Positions 7,958 through 17,316 are shown, numbered from the stretch's first letter. The stretch is DNA of 64,000 nucleotides from Clostridiales bacterium (GCA_018372435.1 JAHAJA010000024.1:1-64000), one strand, 5' to 3'. Translations and numbers: made by a program. Notes: a model not told the origin generated them from the sequence alone.

Positions 7958-9454
7958 ATGAGGGAAGATAAGCGAGTAGCTCTTTCACGTTTAGAATGGG
8001 AAGGATTTACAAAAAGGATTAAAATAGACAAAATAATAAAATCGGAATCTATACCAAAAGGCGCAGAAACAATCGAAATTTGGCGAGATGATAATTATAA
8101 GCTAAATGGGAGAATACTTGGGGGGGATGACGGGTATAGTTTAGGAAACATGGATAAAGAAGAAGGAATCGCTGGTACAATTGTACCAAGTATCGAGATT
8201 CAGGGTACCGATTATTACGGTTTTATATCATACAGATTGAGTCATTGTTATATTGGAGATAGTTCTATTCAGGTAACAAGTCTAGACTCAAAATCAAAGT
8301 CCAAGTTCGTTGCTAACATAATGCTTTATCGTGTTGAGAAGAAAGAATTGACTGACATGAAGTCTAATATGTTAATTGAATGGTATCTAAATGGTCCGAG
8401 TGGAAGCTTTATATTTTCGCGTTCTACTAATAGACAGTTGAAAGAAGACTTTATTCGAAAGAGATTTGATAATGAGGAGAGATTATATCCTGGTACGCAT
8501 AGGCAAGAAGACACTAGGGATTTTGCCTTTATAGAATTAGAAAATAGAAGTTTTATTATTCAAGCAGTGCCAAAGTATTTTGGACCAGAGTGGTCAAATT
8601 GCATTGGAATAGAATATCGAGAAGAATGGGGAGGCATTCCTGATGAGGAAGAAAGAGAAGCGATATGTGAAATAGTTGGTTTTGTTTTAGGTAAGCATTT
8701 ATTGAATGTAGGATATTCAAAATTTTCAGAAACAGGATATCCGTTGGAAGAAGTTGCAATTAATCCATGGGGAGATAATGTTATATCCAAATGTCAAGTC
8801 GCAGCATTATTTCCAATTGAAGTAAATAATTATCAGACATGGGGCATCTTAGAAAAGATACTTACCAAACTAATACCCCAATACTTATTATTACGTAATG
8901 ATTTGAACCTAAAGCAAGCACTTTGGAATTATTGGATATCTCTTGACTTGCCAATAGGAGTGAATCTTCCTATTTTGTCAGCTGGTGTAGAAACAATTGC
9001 TAAAAGTTGGTTCAAAACAAGCAAATCAAAGACTAAAGGGGTCTATTTAGCCAAAAAGAAATATGAAGAACTGTTGATTTCTGAATTCAACTCAATAGAA
9101 GAAAAACTTAAAGAAAGTACATACCAGCAAAGGATGTTAAATAAAATTAAAAATGCATATAACATGGGTGCAAATGAACGGTTAGATTTTTTCTTTTCTG
9201 AAATTGATTTACCTATTGGAGAGATAGAAAGAAATGCCTTATCAGGTCGAAATTCGATGGCGCATGGAGATATAATGAGTGATCAAGAAATCGAAAAAAA
9301 GCTTCAGTTGACACGTGCTTTTCAAACACTTTTTCACCGAATTCTTCTAAAAATATTAGGGTACGATGGTGATTATATTGACAGATCTGCAGAAGGATGG
9401 CCTAAAAGAAATATAAATGAACCAATGCAAGGACCAAGAAAAAATAATACATAA
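7958..9454 (+). CDS. HEPN-domain protein, ApeA-like (candidate phage defence)
   Basis: A 498-residue protein. The start chosen is the ATG at 7958, six bases after AAAGGTGGG; an upstream in-frame ATG at 7937 lacks a site. The C-terminal 150 residues are helical and contain GRNSMAHGD (about 430-438), an R-x4-H motif typical of HEPN ribonuclease domains. The N-terminal half is beta-rich (ELENRSFIIQAVP, then a conserved Trp-rich middle). This architecture resembles ApeA-type and related stand-alone HEPN proteins that cleave RNA during phage infection. It is isolated, with no toxin-antitoxin partner gene next to it, and sits among decayed element genes, a usual location for defence genes. The family name is an inference from the motif and layout. 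Confidence 0.55.
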   Translation: MREDKRVALSRLEWEGFTKRIKIDKIIKSESIPKGAETIEIWRDDNYKLNGRILGGDDGYSLGNMDKEEGIAGTIVPSIEIQGTDYYGFISYRLSHCYIGDSSIQVTSLDSKSKSKFVANIMLYRVEKKELTDMKSNMLIEWYLNGPSGSFIFSRSTNRQLKEDFIRKRFDNEERLYPGTHRQEDTRDFAFIELENRSFIIQAVPKYFGPEWSNCIGIEYREEWGGIPDEEEREAICEIVGFVLGKHLLNVGYSKFSETGYPLEEVAINPWGDNVISKCQVAALFPIEVNNYQTWGILEKILTKLIPQYLLLRNDLNLKQALWNYWISLDLPIGVNLPILSAGVETIAKSWFKTSKSKTKGVYLAKKKYEELLISEFNSIEEKLKESTYQQRMLNKIKNAYNMGANERLDFFFSEIDLPIGEIERNALSGRNSMAHGDIMSDQEIEKKLQLTRAFQTLFHRILLKILGYDGDYIDRSAEGWPKRNINEPMQGPRKNNT

Positions 9455-9644
9455 CAATAATTTTGATACTTATTTGATTGTTGAATTAAAAGAGGTTGTC
9501 CATTAGGGAGAAATTATCATATTGGAACTCAAAATTGTATAATAATACAAACAATGTGCTTAAAAAAATAAAAAGGACAATGAAATAGCTGCTGTGTTAT
9601 TCTATTTTGTACTTTCCATTGTGTTTAAACCAGGAGGAATGAAA

Positions 9645-9949
9645 ATGGAATCACTGGAAAAAAGATTCAATAAAGATATGAATCAAATATATCAACTTGC
9701 AAAAAAGAAATTAAATTATAATGCAACACGATTTATGCAATTAGTAAGCGAAAGAGGTGGTGTACAGGCAGCTAAACAACTTATTAGTAAAGATTTGGTA
9801 TATACGGATTTGAAGTCTTATGGGAAAATCATAGGTTAGATTTGTCAGTTGAGGCTCAGGTAATGAAATTTGAGTATAGGGAATTATTTAGCAAAGAAGA
9901 AATAGAAAAATGCCGTAACAGATTAATTGAATTTGGTTATGATATTTAA
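9645..9949 (+). pseudogene. Frameshifted small conserved protein of Firmicutes mobile elements
   Basis: The reading frame starts at the ATG at 9645, seven bases after AGGAGG (MESLEKRFNKDMNQIY), and runs through RGGVQAAKQLIS. It hits a stop at 9839. A neighbouring frame continues the same protein as LWENHRLDLSVEAQVM and then FSKEEIEKCRNRLIEFGYDI to a stop at 9949. Small proteins with this order (GG-AAK-L, LWE-GRLDLS-EA, and a final RL-EYGY) are common in Clostridia and Bacilli. One frameshift near 9815 therefore appears to have broken an intact gene of about 100 codons. A sequencing error cannot be excluded. Confidence 0.6.
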
Positions 9950-9996
9950 TTCATATTATGTTTATGGATGATATTAAAATAATAAGGAGACCAGAT

Positions 9997-10254
9997 ATGA
10001 ATGATAACGATCGCATTTGGACAAATATTTTGAATCACCAAGGTGAAGAATTCCACACTGTAAGGGGAAAAACTTGTTCTTACAAAATTTCTGGAAACCA
10101 TATTGTTCTTTTGAACACTAATCGCACTATTCCAAGAAGTAACATAGAACAGGCAATAACAGTTATTAATCCAACGGTATCTAAATTTAACTCAATGAAT
10201 CTCCAAGGCTCATCATACATATTTGCCATCATCAGTGATTCAAGAATACAATGA
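9997..10254 (+). CDS. Small protein, possibly restriction-associated
   Basis: An 85-residue protein. AAGGAG precedes the ATG at 9997 at a good distance, so this start is preferred to the ATG at 9958. The pattern IWTNILNHQGEEFHT, a core GKTCSYKISGN, and NRTIPRSNIEQAI resembles small stand-alone or C-terminal domains often annotated next to restriction enzymes. I recall the pattern but cannot name the family with certainty. It lies between a frameshifted gene and an integrase relic. Confidence 0.4.
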   Translation: MNDNDRIWTNILNHQGEEFHTVRGKTCSYKISGNHIVLLNTNRTIPRSNIEQAITVINPTVSKFNSMNLQGSSYIFAIISDSRIQ

Positions 10255-10317
10255 ACTTCATTTTATTATTAACTAGTCATGATATTCAGTTGAACATCAT
10301 GACTAAAGGATTGGAAT

Positions 10318-10512
10318 TTACAGCAGCTTTAACTGGTTTTCAACAACATGTGTGTAGATCTCTGTTGTTGCGATACTGTAATGTCCGAGAAGCTGTTGTA
10401 AAGAACGTATGTCTACTCGACCATATTTATACATTAATGTAGTTGTGGTATGTCTGAGTTTATGTGTAGACAAACCTTCTGGATTTGTTCCGATAGAAAT
10501 AATATGCAGCAA
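10318..10512 (-). pseudogene. C-terminal fragment of a tyrosine recombinase (integrase)
   Basis: About 64 residues on the minus strand carry the C-terminal catalytic signature of phage/ICE integrases: THKLRHTTTT (the HxxR box), LLGHYSIATTEIYTHV (LGH box and nucleophile Tyr). The N-terminal arm-binding and core domains and the first catalytic Arg are missing. The fragment ends where relaxase sequence begins on the other strand at about 10512, so it is a deletion or rearrangement junction. Not functional. Confidence 0.75.
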
Positions 10513-11072
10513 TTTATTCGCTACACACAGATAAGGATCACATACATGGTCATATCGTTTTTAATAGTGTGAAGTTTACTGGTAATACAGTAAGTAAGTA
10601 TTTTAAATACCGTTATGAGAAAGGTGATTGGGAGGAAGAGATACAACCAATTATTGATAGACTGTGTACAGAGCGGGGGCTTAAACCTTTGGATTATTAT
10701 GTGCGAGAGGAAAAGAAAGCTGAAAAAAGACAGAATAAAGTACGTAATATGAATACCAGTGATACTGGAAAGAATGATTTACCTGCACTAAGTAAGAACA
10801 GTGGAATAAAACAGGATGTTGACATTGCAATCGAACAAGCTAGTTCATATTCTGAATTCTTGATGATATTAAGGCAAAAGTATGAGGTAAAACAAGGCAA
10901 ATATCTTTCCTTGAAATCAAAGGATATGGACCGAGCAAGGAGACTTGGTAAGATTGGTAGACAAGGTAGCACAGAGGAGTTAAGTGAAGGATATACAATA
11001 GAGGAGATTAAACAGAAAATTTCAAATCATACGTTACCAGACTATAATCAACGAGTCGATCCCTACAACTAA
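10512..11072 (+). pseudogene. Relaxase (MOB) fragment of a Tn1549-like element
   Basis: Reading in frame from about 10512, the sequence gives the HUH metal-binding motif HTDKDHIHGHI, then FNSVKF and KYRYEKGDWEEEIQPI. A Lys/Arg-rich linker follows, then LKSKDMDRARRLGKIG and a stop at 11072. These are hallmarks of MobA/VirD2-type relaxases of clostridial conjugative elements. The N-terminal catalytic Tyr region is absent upstream, where integrase sequence sits on the opposite strand, so this is a 5'-truncated relic. Confidence 0.72.
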
Positions 11073-11667
11073 AGTCAAGAACGTATTATGCTATGGGATA
11101 TGAGAAAGCAGGGACCATTCCAGTATGCAAAGATGTATCAGTATGATCTAGATGGAGCTATTGACCACTCAAAATCATTTCAAGAAGTAATACAACATTT
11201 GCTATCAATAGGCTATCAAGTAATTCAAACGAGAAGATGATTTACTGATAAAGGGGGAAAGGATATTGAGCGAAAAGAATGTAATCAGAAAAGCATAAGT
11301 TGACAGATAAGAAGGTAAGTAATGAGGAAATATACCAGTTATTTCAAAAGATACAGGATAAAAAGGTTGCGTTTAATCTATATCAGATTGCGGATATGAC
11401 ATTTGTTGAAGATGCAAAAGTATATATAAGTTGTCAGGAAACTCTAAACAGTTGGGTTATACCTATTATGAGGTAAAACATATCATTGAAAACAATTTCT
11501 GCATTAAAAAGTGATTAATTCACCATTTTATAATTGTCCTTCATCTACGACAATTTATACGGATGCTGCGTCAGGTAATTGGTCAGGATATTGGAACTAC
11601 TATTCAGATTAACAGTGCAATATGGAACCTCTCATGATGATTATGAAAATTTTTCAGATAACTTGAA
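11073..11667. other. Relic stretch with short open fragments
   Basis: No intact gene. A 54-codon open stretch (11075-11239, containing GPFQYAKMYQYDLDGAI) and a second one around 11294-11476 look like further decayed conjugative-element protein. Around 11514-11612 a frame ends in a secreted-protein-like tail (TDAASGNWSGYWNYYSD) just before the terminator at 11668, probably the 3' end of a lost secreted-protein gene. Confidence 0.4.
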
Positions 11668-11707
11668 AAAGAATCTTTGTGACAATTTGTCGCGAAGATT
11701 CTTTTTT
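11668..11707 (+). terminator. Intrinsic terminator
   Basis: A perfect 10-bp stem (11668-11677 with 11695-11704), with a loop that can itself fold, leads into six Ts. A GTG at 11679 that would open the next reading frame lies inside this hairpin, which argues against that start. Confidence 0.75.
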
Positions 11708-11738
11708 GTTATTATTAAGTGTTATATTGCGATATATG

Positions 11739-12427
11739 GAAAATAATGATATATTAATTAATAAGTACTTCATGACATTCTGTCATGAAGTTAAAAGAAA
11801 TTTTGGATATGCAACTAATGGAGTTAATAGCTTTGCATTATCTTTTCCTTCAGCAGGGAAAGTTAAAGAGGCAATCGAAAGTGGGTATCAAATTACAGAT
11901 AACTATGGTGCTCATTTTACTACAGAAATTGAAGACTATTATATTGATGGAAGTATAGAAAAAGTGTATGTTGTTGATAATTTTGCATTAGAAGATAGAG
12001 CTACCGGAGATATATCATATACCAGTTCAACAACTAGCACTAACACAACAAAATATAATATTGCAGCAAGGCAAACACTATACTTTACTTGTAAATATTA
12101 TGGATCAGGGGTACCCGTATTTGATGACATATTTGTTCATGCAACTAAAATAGAATTTTATGTTAATTTTAGCTCAACTTCAGTAGCATTTTTCCAACAT
12201 GGGATTATTGCACAACTCTTCTTAAACAGTGCTTATCCTGATATATATAATATACAAACAGTAAGAACACCTGTAAATAACAAGTCTTTTATGTCTACGC
12301 TAATGAATCAAATTACTACAAAGTATATGGTGCTGGCCAGTATGCATCAATTATGAGTGTGAGAACTGCGAATAATAATGAATTTGAATTGCAAATTGAT
12401 ATTTTAAGTATTTTGGATGGAGTATAA
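11739..12427 (+). pseudogene. Frameshifted unknown protein, probably once secreted
   Basis: Open from an ATG at 11739 that lacks a ribosome binding site, rich in Ser, Thr, Tyr and Asn. The frame ends at 12356. The adjacent frame continues plausibly from about 12316 as VYGAGQYASIMSVRTANNN to LDGV and a stop at 12427, suggesting one frameshift. No signal peptide or known domain was found, so the 5' end also appears lost. It directly precedes a lipoprotein gene of similar extracellular character. Confidence 0.4.
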
Positions 12428-12447
12428 AAATTTTGGATGGAGTATAA
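12410..12447 (+). repeat. 18-bp tandem duplication, period 20
   Basis: The 18-base unit at 12410-12427 is repeated exactly at 12430-12447. It spans the stop of the frameshifted gene and the ribosome binding region of the lipoprotein, a recent slippage-type duplication. Confidence 0.85.
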
Positions 12448-12457
12448 GGAGTATAAA

Positions 12458-13132
12458 ATGAAGAGTTTAAAGTTTGCCACTGTATTATTAATATTATTTT
12501 CTACAATTATTCTTACATCGTGTTCAAATAAAATAAAAGAGGACTCAACGACATATGGTATATCTTCTCCAATTAACTTACTTTCCTGGGGAATGAGTGT
12601 TGATGAGTGTAAACAAAAACTTACTGATTATACCTTAGAATCTATAAGTACCGATAGTAGTATAATGTATAATCTATCTCCTATAGTAGGCATTTTGGAT
12701 TACACAGAAGAAATAGCTCAAATCATATTAAAGTTTGATTCTGCAAGCACTGAATCCTATTATCCTTATCATTCTGAGGCCCTCAGTTCAATACAGGTTA
12801 TATTTACCGGAATTAATATTGACAAAATGAAAGAGAAAATAACTGACTTAGTAGGCGCTGAAGGAAAGTATTGGGTTGATGTAAAAAAGATTAATTTTAT
12901 AACTTGGAGGAGTACTGATACAATAAAGGATCTTGATAAATCATCTTATAATTTGCTAGATGATTATTGGGAAATATTAGAGAAAAATTTAAGCGTTGAT
13001 GTTCCTTTTGAAATAAAAAAAGACAAATCTGAAGCTATTAATAAAGTAGTAATTCATTACACAGAGAAAAATAGTTGCTCAGTAGAATTTTACGGTGGTT
13101 TTAACGTTTTATTATATAATTTAAACAAGTAG
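12458..13132 (+). CDS. Hypothetical lipoprotein
   Basis: A 224-residue protein starting at the ATG at 12458 behind AAGGAG; an earlier in-frame ATG at 12437 lies upstream of that site. The N-terminus KSLKFATVLLILFSTIILTSC is a lipoprotein signal with lipobox LTSC, so the mature protein would be membrane-anchored through Cys outside the cell. The mature part is soluble, with no domain I recognise. Followed by a terminator at 13162, so it is the last gene of its transcript. Confidence 0.7.
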   Translation: MKSLKFATVLLILFSTIILTSCSNKIKEDSTTYGISSPINLLSWGMSVDECKQKLTDYTLESISTDSSIMYNLSPIVGILDYTEEIAQIILKFDSASTESYYPYHSEALSSIQVIFTGINIDKMKEKITDLVGAEGKYWVDVKKINFITWRSTDTIKDLDKSSYNLLDDYWEILEKNLSVDVPFEIKKDKSEAINKVVIHYTEKNSCSVEFYGGFNVLLYNLNK

Positions 13133-13161
13133 ATAATTAATAGTACTCTCATTTAATAAAT

Positions 13162-13206
13162 TGAGCTGATGTGAAGTTTTAAAACTGAACACAGCTCATT
13201 TTTCTT
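13162..13206 (+). terminator. Terminator after the lipoprotein gene
   Basis: TGAGCTG (13162-13168) pairs with CAGCTCA (13192-13198), an inner AGTTTTAAAACT palindrome sits in the loop, and TTTTT follows. Confidence 0.65.
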
Positions 13207-13718
13207 CTCTATACGTGTATCTTTAGGTTAATAAATAAGAGTTATAACAACCTCGCTTAATGTCGTAAATTAACACTGTATTCAGTGAAGAAAGAAGTTT
13301 AAAATCATGTAAGGGTACTAAGGTTTTGGCTGAAGAAGAAACGAATAGTGGTTGTTTCATGTGGCAGTACCGGCAAGCTTTAGTAAAAGCAAGTCATTAA
13401 AGAACTGTGAGGGGCTTTAAGGTAGAGTATGAACTATTCGATATGGAATAGTTTTTTTCTGAAATCCGAGTGTTTTAGATAATAATTACTATTATATTAA
13501 ATCTATTGTTAAAAAAATAAGATTTGTGAAGTATTTTCCAGCAGTTGAATTGTTACCTTTTATGATATACAATTTTATTACCATGTATAGTGTAACAAGC
13601 GAAAGCTTAATTAGGCAGAATTGTTATGGGGATCTTACTTATCTATAATTTGGAGAGAATAGAAAATAAATATTATTAGTATATTATAAATATTATTAAA
13701 ATATAATGGAAGTGAAAT
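13207..13718. other. Intergenic stretch with a gene-less terminator
   Basis: About 510 bases without a supported gene. A clear intrinsic terminator lies at 13432-13458 but no intact gene precedes it, so an upstream gene has decayed. A short frame near 13338 (KKRIVVVSCGSTGKL) is too short to assign. Confidence 0.45.
13432..13458 (+). terminator. Intrinsic terminator
   Basis: An 8-bp stem (13432-13439 with 13446-13453), a 6-base loop and a run of seven Ts. It is orphaned, with no intact gene upstream. Confidence 0.75.
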
Positions 13719-14297
13719 ATGATGTTATTCGAAAAAATTAAACAAGAAATTATGGCTGACCCAATGAATGAATCTTATACAAAAATGGGAATCCCACCAT
13801 TATTTAATGCTTCTGTAGATGCTCGCATTGCCATAATTGGTCAAGCTCCAGGACGTAAAGCAGAAGCAACTCAATTGTTTTGGAATGATTTAAGTGGTGA
13901 TCGATTAAGAGAGTGGATGGGAGTTTCTCGCGAGATATTTTATAATACGAATCGCATCGCTCATTTGCCTATGGATTTCTACTATCCAGGAAAAGCGCAA
14001 ACCGGTGATGTTCCACCTAGAAAAGGCTTTGCAGAAAAATGGCATCCACGCATAATGGATGACATGCCAAATATTGAAATCATAATTCTAGTAGGTAGCT
14101 ATGCACAGAAATATTATTTAAATAAAAGACGTGAGAAAAGTTTAACTGAAACAGTGAGAAATTTTCAAAAATATTTACCGAAATATTTTCCATTGGTTCA
14201 TCCTTCTCCCTTAAATCTTGGCTGGTTGAAACAAAATCCATGGTTTGAAAATGATGTTTTACCTGTTTTAAAAGAAATTGTGGATAGGAACTTATAA
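13719..14297 (+). CDS. Uracil-DNA glycosylase superfamily protein
   Basis: A 192-residue protein of the uracil-DNA glycosylase fold. The active-site-like motif IIGQAPGRKA is near residue 40 and the second motif VHPSPLNLGW is near 158, matching the GQDPY and HPSP-type boxes of the superfamily. Members remove uracil or related lesions from DNA, but this short clade is annotated only at superfamily level. GGAAGTG precedes two adjacent ATGs (13719, 13722); either could be used. Stand-alone gene; no operon partners. Confidence 0.78.
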   Translation: MMLFEKIKQEIMADPMNESYTKMGIPPLFNASVDARIAIIGQAPGRKAEATQLFWNDLSGDRLREWMGVSREIFYNTNRIAHLPMDFYYPGKAQTGDVPPRKGFAEKWHPRIMDDMPNIEIIILVGSYAQKYYLNKRREKSLTETVRNFQKYLPKYFPLVHPSPLNLGWLKQNPWFENDVLPVLKEIVDRNL

Positions 14298-14557
14298 GGA
14301 ATCATTAACTAATTTAATGACAATTGGTTCAGAATCCTTTGCAGCAATGAGCTACTCGATATTTTACCACAGATAGTAGAACGTAGGATTTATATAATAC
14401 TTCTAGAAATAGCAATGAGATAAATAAAAAATAGATGCCACGAGATTAGGCAAGCCGCAGCAGATTCTTTTTGAGCAGCGTGCATCGTCGCCTTAAGGAT
14501 TGCTCTAACATTGATTAAGAAGGAATAAGACTAAAAAGGATAGTAGGAGGTACCAAT

Positions 14558-15124
14558 ATGGACAACAAAAAAAGGGAGTTATCAATAGAACAACGCGATA
14601 AACTATTTAATGTGTTAAAGGCACGCTTTTTGAAAAATATGGAGCGGCATAAGGGACTTGAATGGGACGGGATAAAATTAAAGCTGGAAGCAAACCCCGG
14701 AAAGATATGGTCACTAAATGAGATGGAAAGAACAGGCGGAGAACCGGATGTTATTGAGTTTGACAATAATACAAATGATTATGTTTTTGTCGATTGCTCA
14801 GATGAAACTCCAAAAGGGCGCAGAAGTATTTGTTATGACCGTGAGGCCCTAGATTCAAGAAAAGAGCATAAGCCGAAAAATAACGCAATCGATATGGCAA
14901 GTGAAATGGGTATTGAAATTTTAACAGAAGAACAGTATAGGAAGCTACAGGAATTTGGGAAGTATGATGCAAAAACATCAAGCTGGGTAAAAACACCTGA
15001 TAATATAAGAAAGCTCGGAGGGGCTATTTTTTGTGATTATCGTTATGATACGGTCTTTGTATACCATAATGGGGCGGAATCTTATTATGCTTCAAGAGGA
15101 TTCAGGGGATTGCTAAAAATTTAA
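14558..15124 (+). CDS. DUF4256 family protein
   Basis: A 188-residue protein matching the DUF4256 family along its length, with conserved blocks WSLNEMERTGGEPDVI, FVDCSDETPKGRRS and CYDREAL, and a C-terminal FRGLLKI. AGGAGG lies seven bases before the ATG. The function of the family is unknown; the protein appears soluble and cytoplasmic. The length is as expected, so the gene looks intact. Confidence 0.82.
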   Translation: MDNKKRELSIEQRDKLFNVLKARFLKNMERHKGLEWDGIKLKLEANPGKIWSLNEMERTGGEPDVIEFDNNTNDYVFVDCSDETPKGRRSICYDREALDSRKEHKPKNNAIDMASEMGIEILTEEQYRKLQEFGKYDAKTSSWVKTPDNIRKLGGAIFCDYRYDTVFVYHNGAESYYASRGFRGLLKI

Positions 15125-15260
15125 GTTTGCGTTTATTGGAGACATTTCGGGTTATACAAGCGATCCACATATATATTTTATATGAAAGCAATACAGGAAG
15201 GATATCTTCTTTGATTCTTCTAAGAAAGCGTTATAGAGAAATTGAGCAGAGCTTATAGCA

Positions 15261-15623
15261 TTGTCTATTATGGTAATGCAGGATATGACTCATTGGGCAA
15301 AAGCATGTTTTGAGCTTACAGATTTTAACACGCATGCTGTTGTTAGTGTTGTTACAAATGGGCAGTCGGATGATGCAAATGGTTGCAATATAGAGGAAAA
15401 TTCTGTTTGGCTTCAGTTATGTCGTCTGGGACAATCTTTTGCATTTCATTATTCAATAGATGGAAATAATTATTATATGATGCGATTTTTTAACTTACCA
15501 TCAGAAGAAACATTGAAAGTAGGTCTGCTGGCACAGGCACCTACCGGTGTAGGTGGAGCTCGTATATATGAAGATTTGACAATAGAAAAAAGAAAAGTTA
15601 AAAATATTCGAATGGGAAAGTAA
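15261..15623 (+). pseudogene. DUF1349 (concanavalin A-like) protein, 5'-truncated
   Basis: About 120 residues match the C-terminal half of DUF1349 proteins, a beta-sandwich family: SVVTNGQSDD, VWLQLCRLGQSFAFHYSIDG, LKVGLLAQAP. The N-terminal half is missing. The preceding 135 bases are interrupted by stops but retain a trace of related sequence (IGDISGYTSDPH). The ORF has no ribosome binding site. A decayed gene. Confidence 0.65.
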
Positions 15624-15695
15624 TTTCGGAGTAGTAAATTATCAAAGGAAGGACATAGAAACCGGCGAAGTTGTGGAGTAATAGTTCTATTTCAA

Positions 15696-15753
15696 AATAA
15701 CTAAGTGAACAGCCCCGACTCTTTACAGAGTAGGGGCTGTTCACTTAGTTATT
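15696..15753. repeat. 26-bp inverted repeat with a GC-rich core
   Basis: The left arm (15696-15721) and right arm (15728-15753) are reverse complements with one mismatch, separated by 6 bases. The core AGCCCC/GGGGCT stands out against the AT-rich surroundings. It lacks a T-run and lies between two truncated genes. It may be a bidirectional terminator, a miniature mobile element or an IS-end remnant. Confidence 0.75.
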
Positions 15754-15811
15754 AATAATACTCTAGCCTGACAATAAATTGGAAGCCAAATATGTGCGAT
15801 AATGTACTTAA

Positions 15812-16021
15812 TTGATTTATGCTTATCATCGTCAAGGTATTGCAACCGATTTGATGAGCAGAATGGCTTGTAAGTTGAAGATGAGCGGTTATGAAAAAAT
15901 AGTTTTAAATTCTTCGCCATATGGTTTCGCGTTTTACAAACATTTTGGGTTTACAATTAATGAAACAGAAAAAAACATCAATACACCTTGGAAAATACCA
16001 ATGTCATTCAGGATTACATAA
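15812..16021 (+). pseudogene. GNAT acetyltransferase fragment
   Basis: 69 residues with the acetyl-CoA binding motif HRQGIATDLMSRM and the C-terminal FYKHFGFTI of GNAT N-acetyltransferases. Full-length members are about 140-160 residues; the N-terminal half is absent and no ribosome binding site precedes the frame. A 5'-deleted relic adjacent to the inverted repeat at 15696. Confidence 0.65.
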
Positions 16022-16077
16022 ATATGTTTGGAGTATTGCTTTTTTACATGTATAGTGAAAAATAATTAATTTACATT

Positions 16078-17199
16078 TTAAATTAGTTTAGCAGCATTTA
16101 TCGGAGATTCTGAGCGATAATATGGTTTTTGTAATCGAAGTAGAACAGGAATAATTTCTGTATATAAATCTTCTATTTGAACAATTTGTACTTCGCCAAT
16201 ATCTTTTATAAGAATAAAATTATTAATGTTTGAATTTCTTTTTTTATCATATTGAATTAAATCTATTATCTCATATGGGGGCAAAGAGGAAATATATGTA
16301 GGGAGATTGAAGAGTTCAATTAATTTGATTATTTTATCGGCGATCTCGTTGGATAATATATTTTTTTGTAGAGAGATATAGCAAGCAGCAACTAAACCTA
16401 AAGAAACGCATTCGCCGTGTTTCAGTTCAAAATTATATAAACTTTCAATTGCATGACCAATAGTATGACCAAGATTTAAGCTTTGGCGTTTTCCGTGCTC
16501 GTACTCATCTTCCTCTACAAATTTACGTTTTATATTGCAATTTAAATAAACGAGTTCATTAAGTATAATTGAGTCCCTAGCTTTAATTCTCTCATGTTCT
16601 TCAGTTAAAAGAGTAAATAGAGATTTACTGTTATCTAAAATACTATGAACTAGAACTTCGCCCATTCCGCAATTAAATTCTCGCTCTGGCAGGGTGGATA
16701 ATAAACTGGTATTAATAAAAACTTGTATTGGTTGATAAAATAATCCAATATTATTTTTATGACTTAAGAAATTAAGAGCAGTTTTTCCACCAACACTACT
16801 ATCAACTTGGGATAGTAGTGAAGTGGGGACCTGTATAAGCCTTAAACCAGACAGGAAGGTTGCAGCAGCAAAGCCAACTAAATCACCAATGACCCCTCCA
16901 CCAAAAGCTATAATAATATCCTTTTTTGATGTATTACCTTTTATCAAAAAATTATATATATTTTTTAACTCTTGAAAGGATTTACTCTGCTCGCCAGCAG
17001 GTATAATAAATTTTTTTAATTTAAACGTTTTTAATGTATCTTCTAATGCTTGAAAATGCAATATATTTACATTAGAGTCTGTTATAACGAAAATTTGTGA
17101 GCTTTCGTATTCTGAAATATAGTTAATTAAGGCTTTAAAGTTATTATTTATTGATATTGGATAATAACCATTGTTAACAGAAATTATGATGTTTTTCAT
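16078..17199 (-). CDS. aroB: 3-dehydroquinate synthase homologue, possibly aminodehydroquinate synthase
   Basis: A 373-residue AroB-type sugar-phosphate cyclase. The NAD-binding motif GGGVIGD is at 100-106, the substrate loop PTSLLSQVDSSVGGK at 125-139, and the metal ligands are Glu181, His245 (LNLGHTIGHA) and His261. Preceded by GGAGGTG. Canonical AroB turns DAHP into 3-dehydroquinate. No other gene of a normal aro operon is beside it. Further right, the biosynthetic operon holds a type II dehydroquinase and an AHBA-synthase-like aminotransferase. This copy could therefore be the aminodehydroquinate synthase (RifG role) of an aminoshikimate pathway. Against that, it is on the opposite strand, 2.5 kb outside the operon, and the residues seen do not separate the two substrates. 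Confidence 0.88.
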   Translation of the reverse strand: MKNIIISVNNGYYPISINNNFKALINYISEYESSQIFVITDSNVNILHFQALEDTLKTFKLKKFIIPAGEQSKSFQELKNIYNFLIKGNTSKKDIIIAFGGGVIGDLVGFAAATFLSGLRLIQVPTSLLSQVDSSVGGKTALNFLSHKNNIGLFYQPIQVFINTSLLSTLPEREFNCGMGEVLVHSILDNSKSLFTLLTEEHERIKARDSIILNELVYLNCNIKRKFVEEDEYEHGKRQSLNLGHTIGHAIESLYNFELKHGECVSLGLVAACYISLQKNILSNEIADKIIKLIELFNLPTYISSLPPYEIIDLIQYDKKRNSNINNFILIKDIGEVQIVQIEDLYTEIIPVLLRLQKPYYRSESPINAAKLI

Positions 17200-17316
17200 T
17201 TTACACCTCCACTTAATAAGAATAGATAAATATTTGTTGTAGTATCGAAATAGTTATAGAAATCAAAATTAATTTATGCTATACTAATACAAAAAATGGA
17301 AAAGAGGTAAAGGGAT

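Noticed and set aside
10251..10442. 63-codon plus-strand ORF
   Set aside because: It is antisense to the integrase relic, has no ribosome binding site, and is a shadow frame.
11679..11738. GTG start at 11679 for the unknown protein
   Set aside because: The codon lies inside the intrinsic terminator at 11668-11707 and has no ribosome binding site.
13338..13372. Short frame resembling a nucleotide-binding or PTS-type start (VVVSCGSTGKL)
   Set aside because: Fewer than 20 residues before a stop; too little to support a gene.
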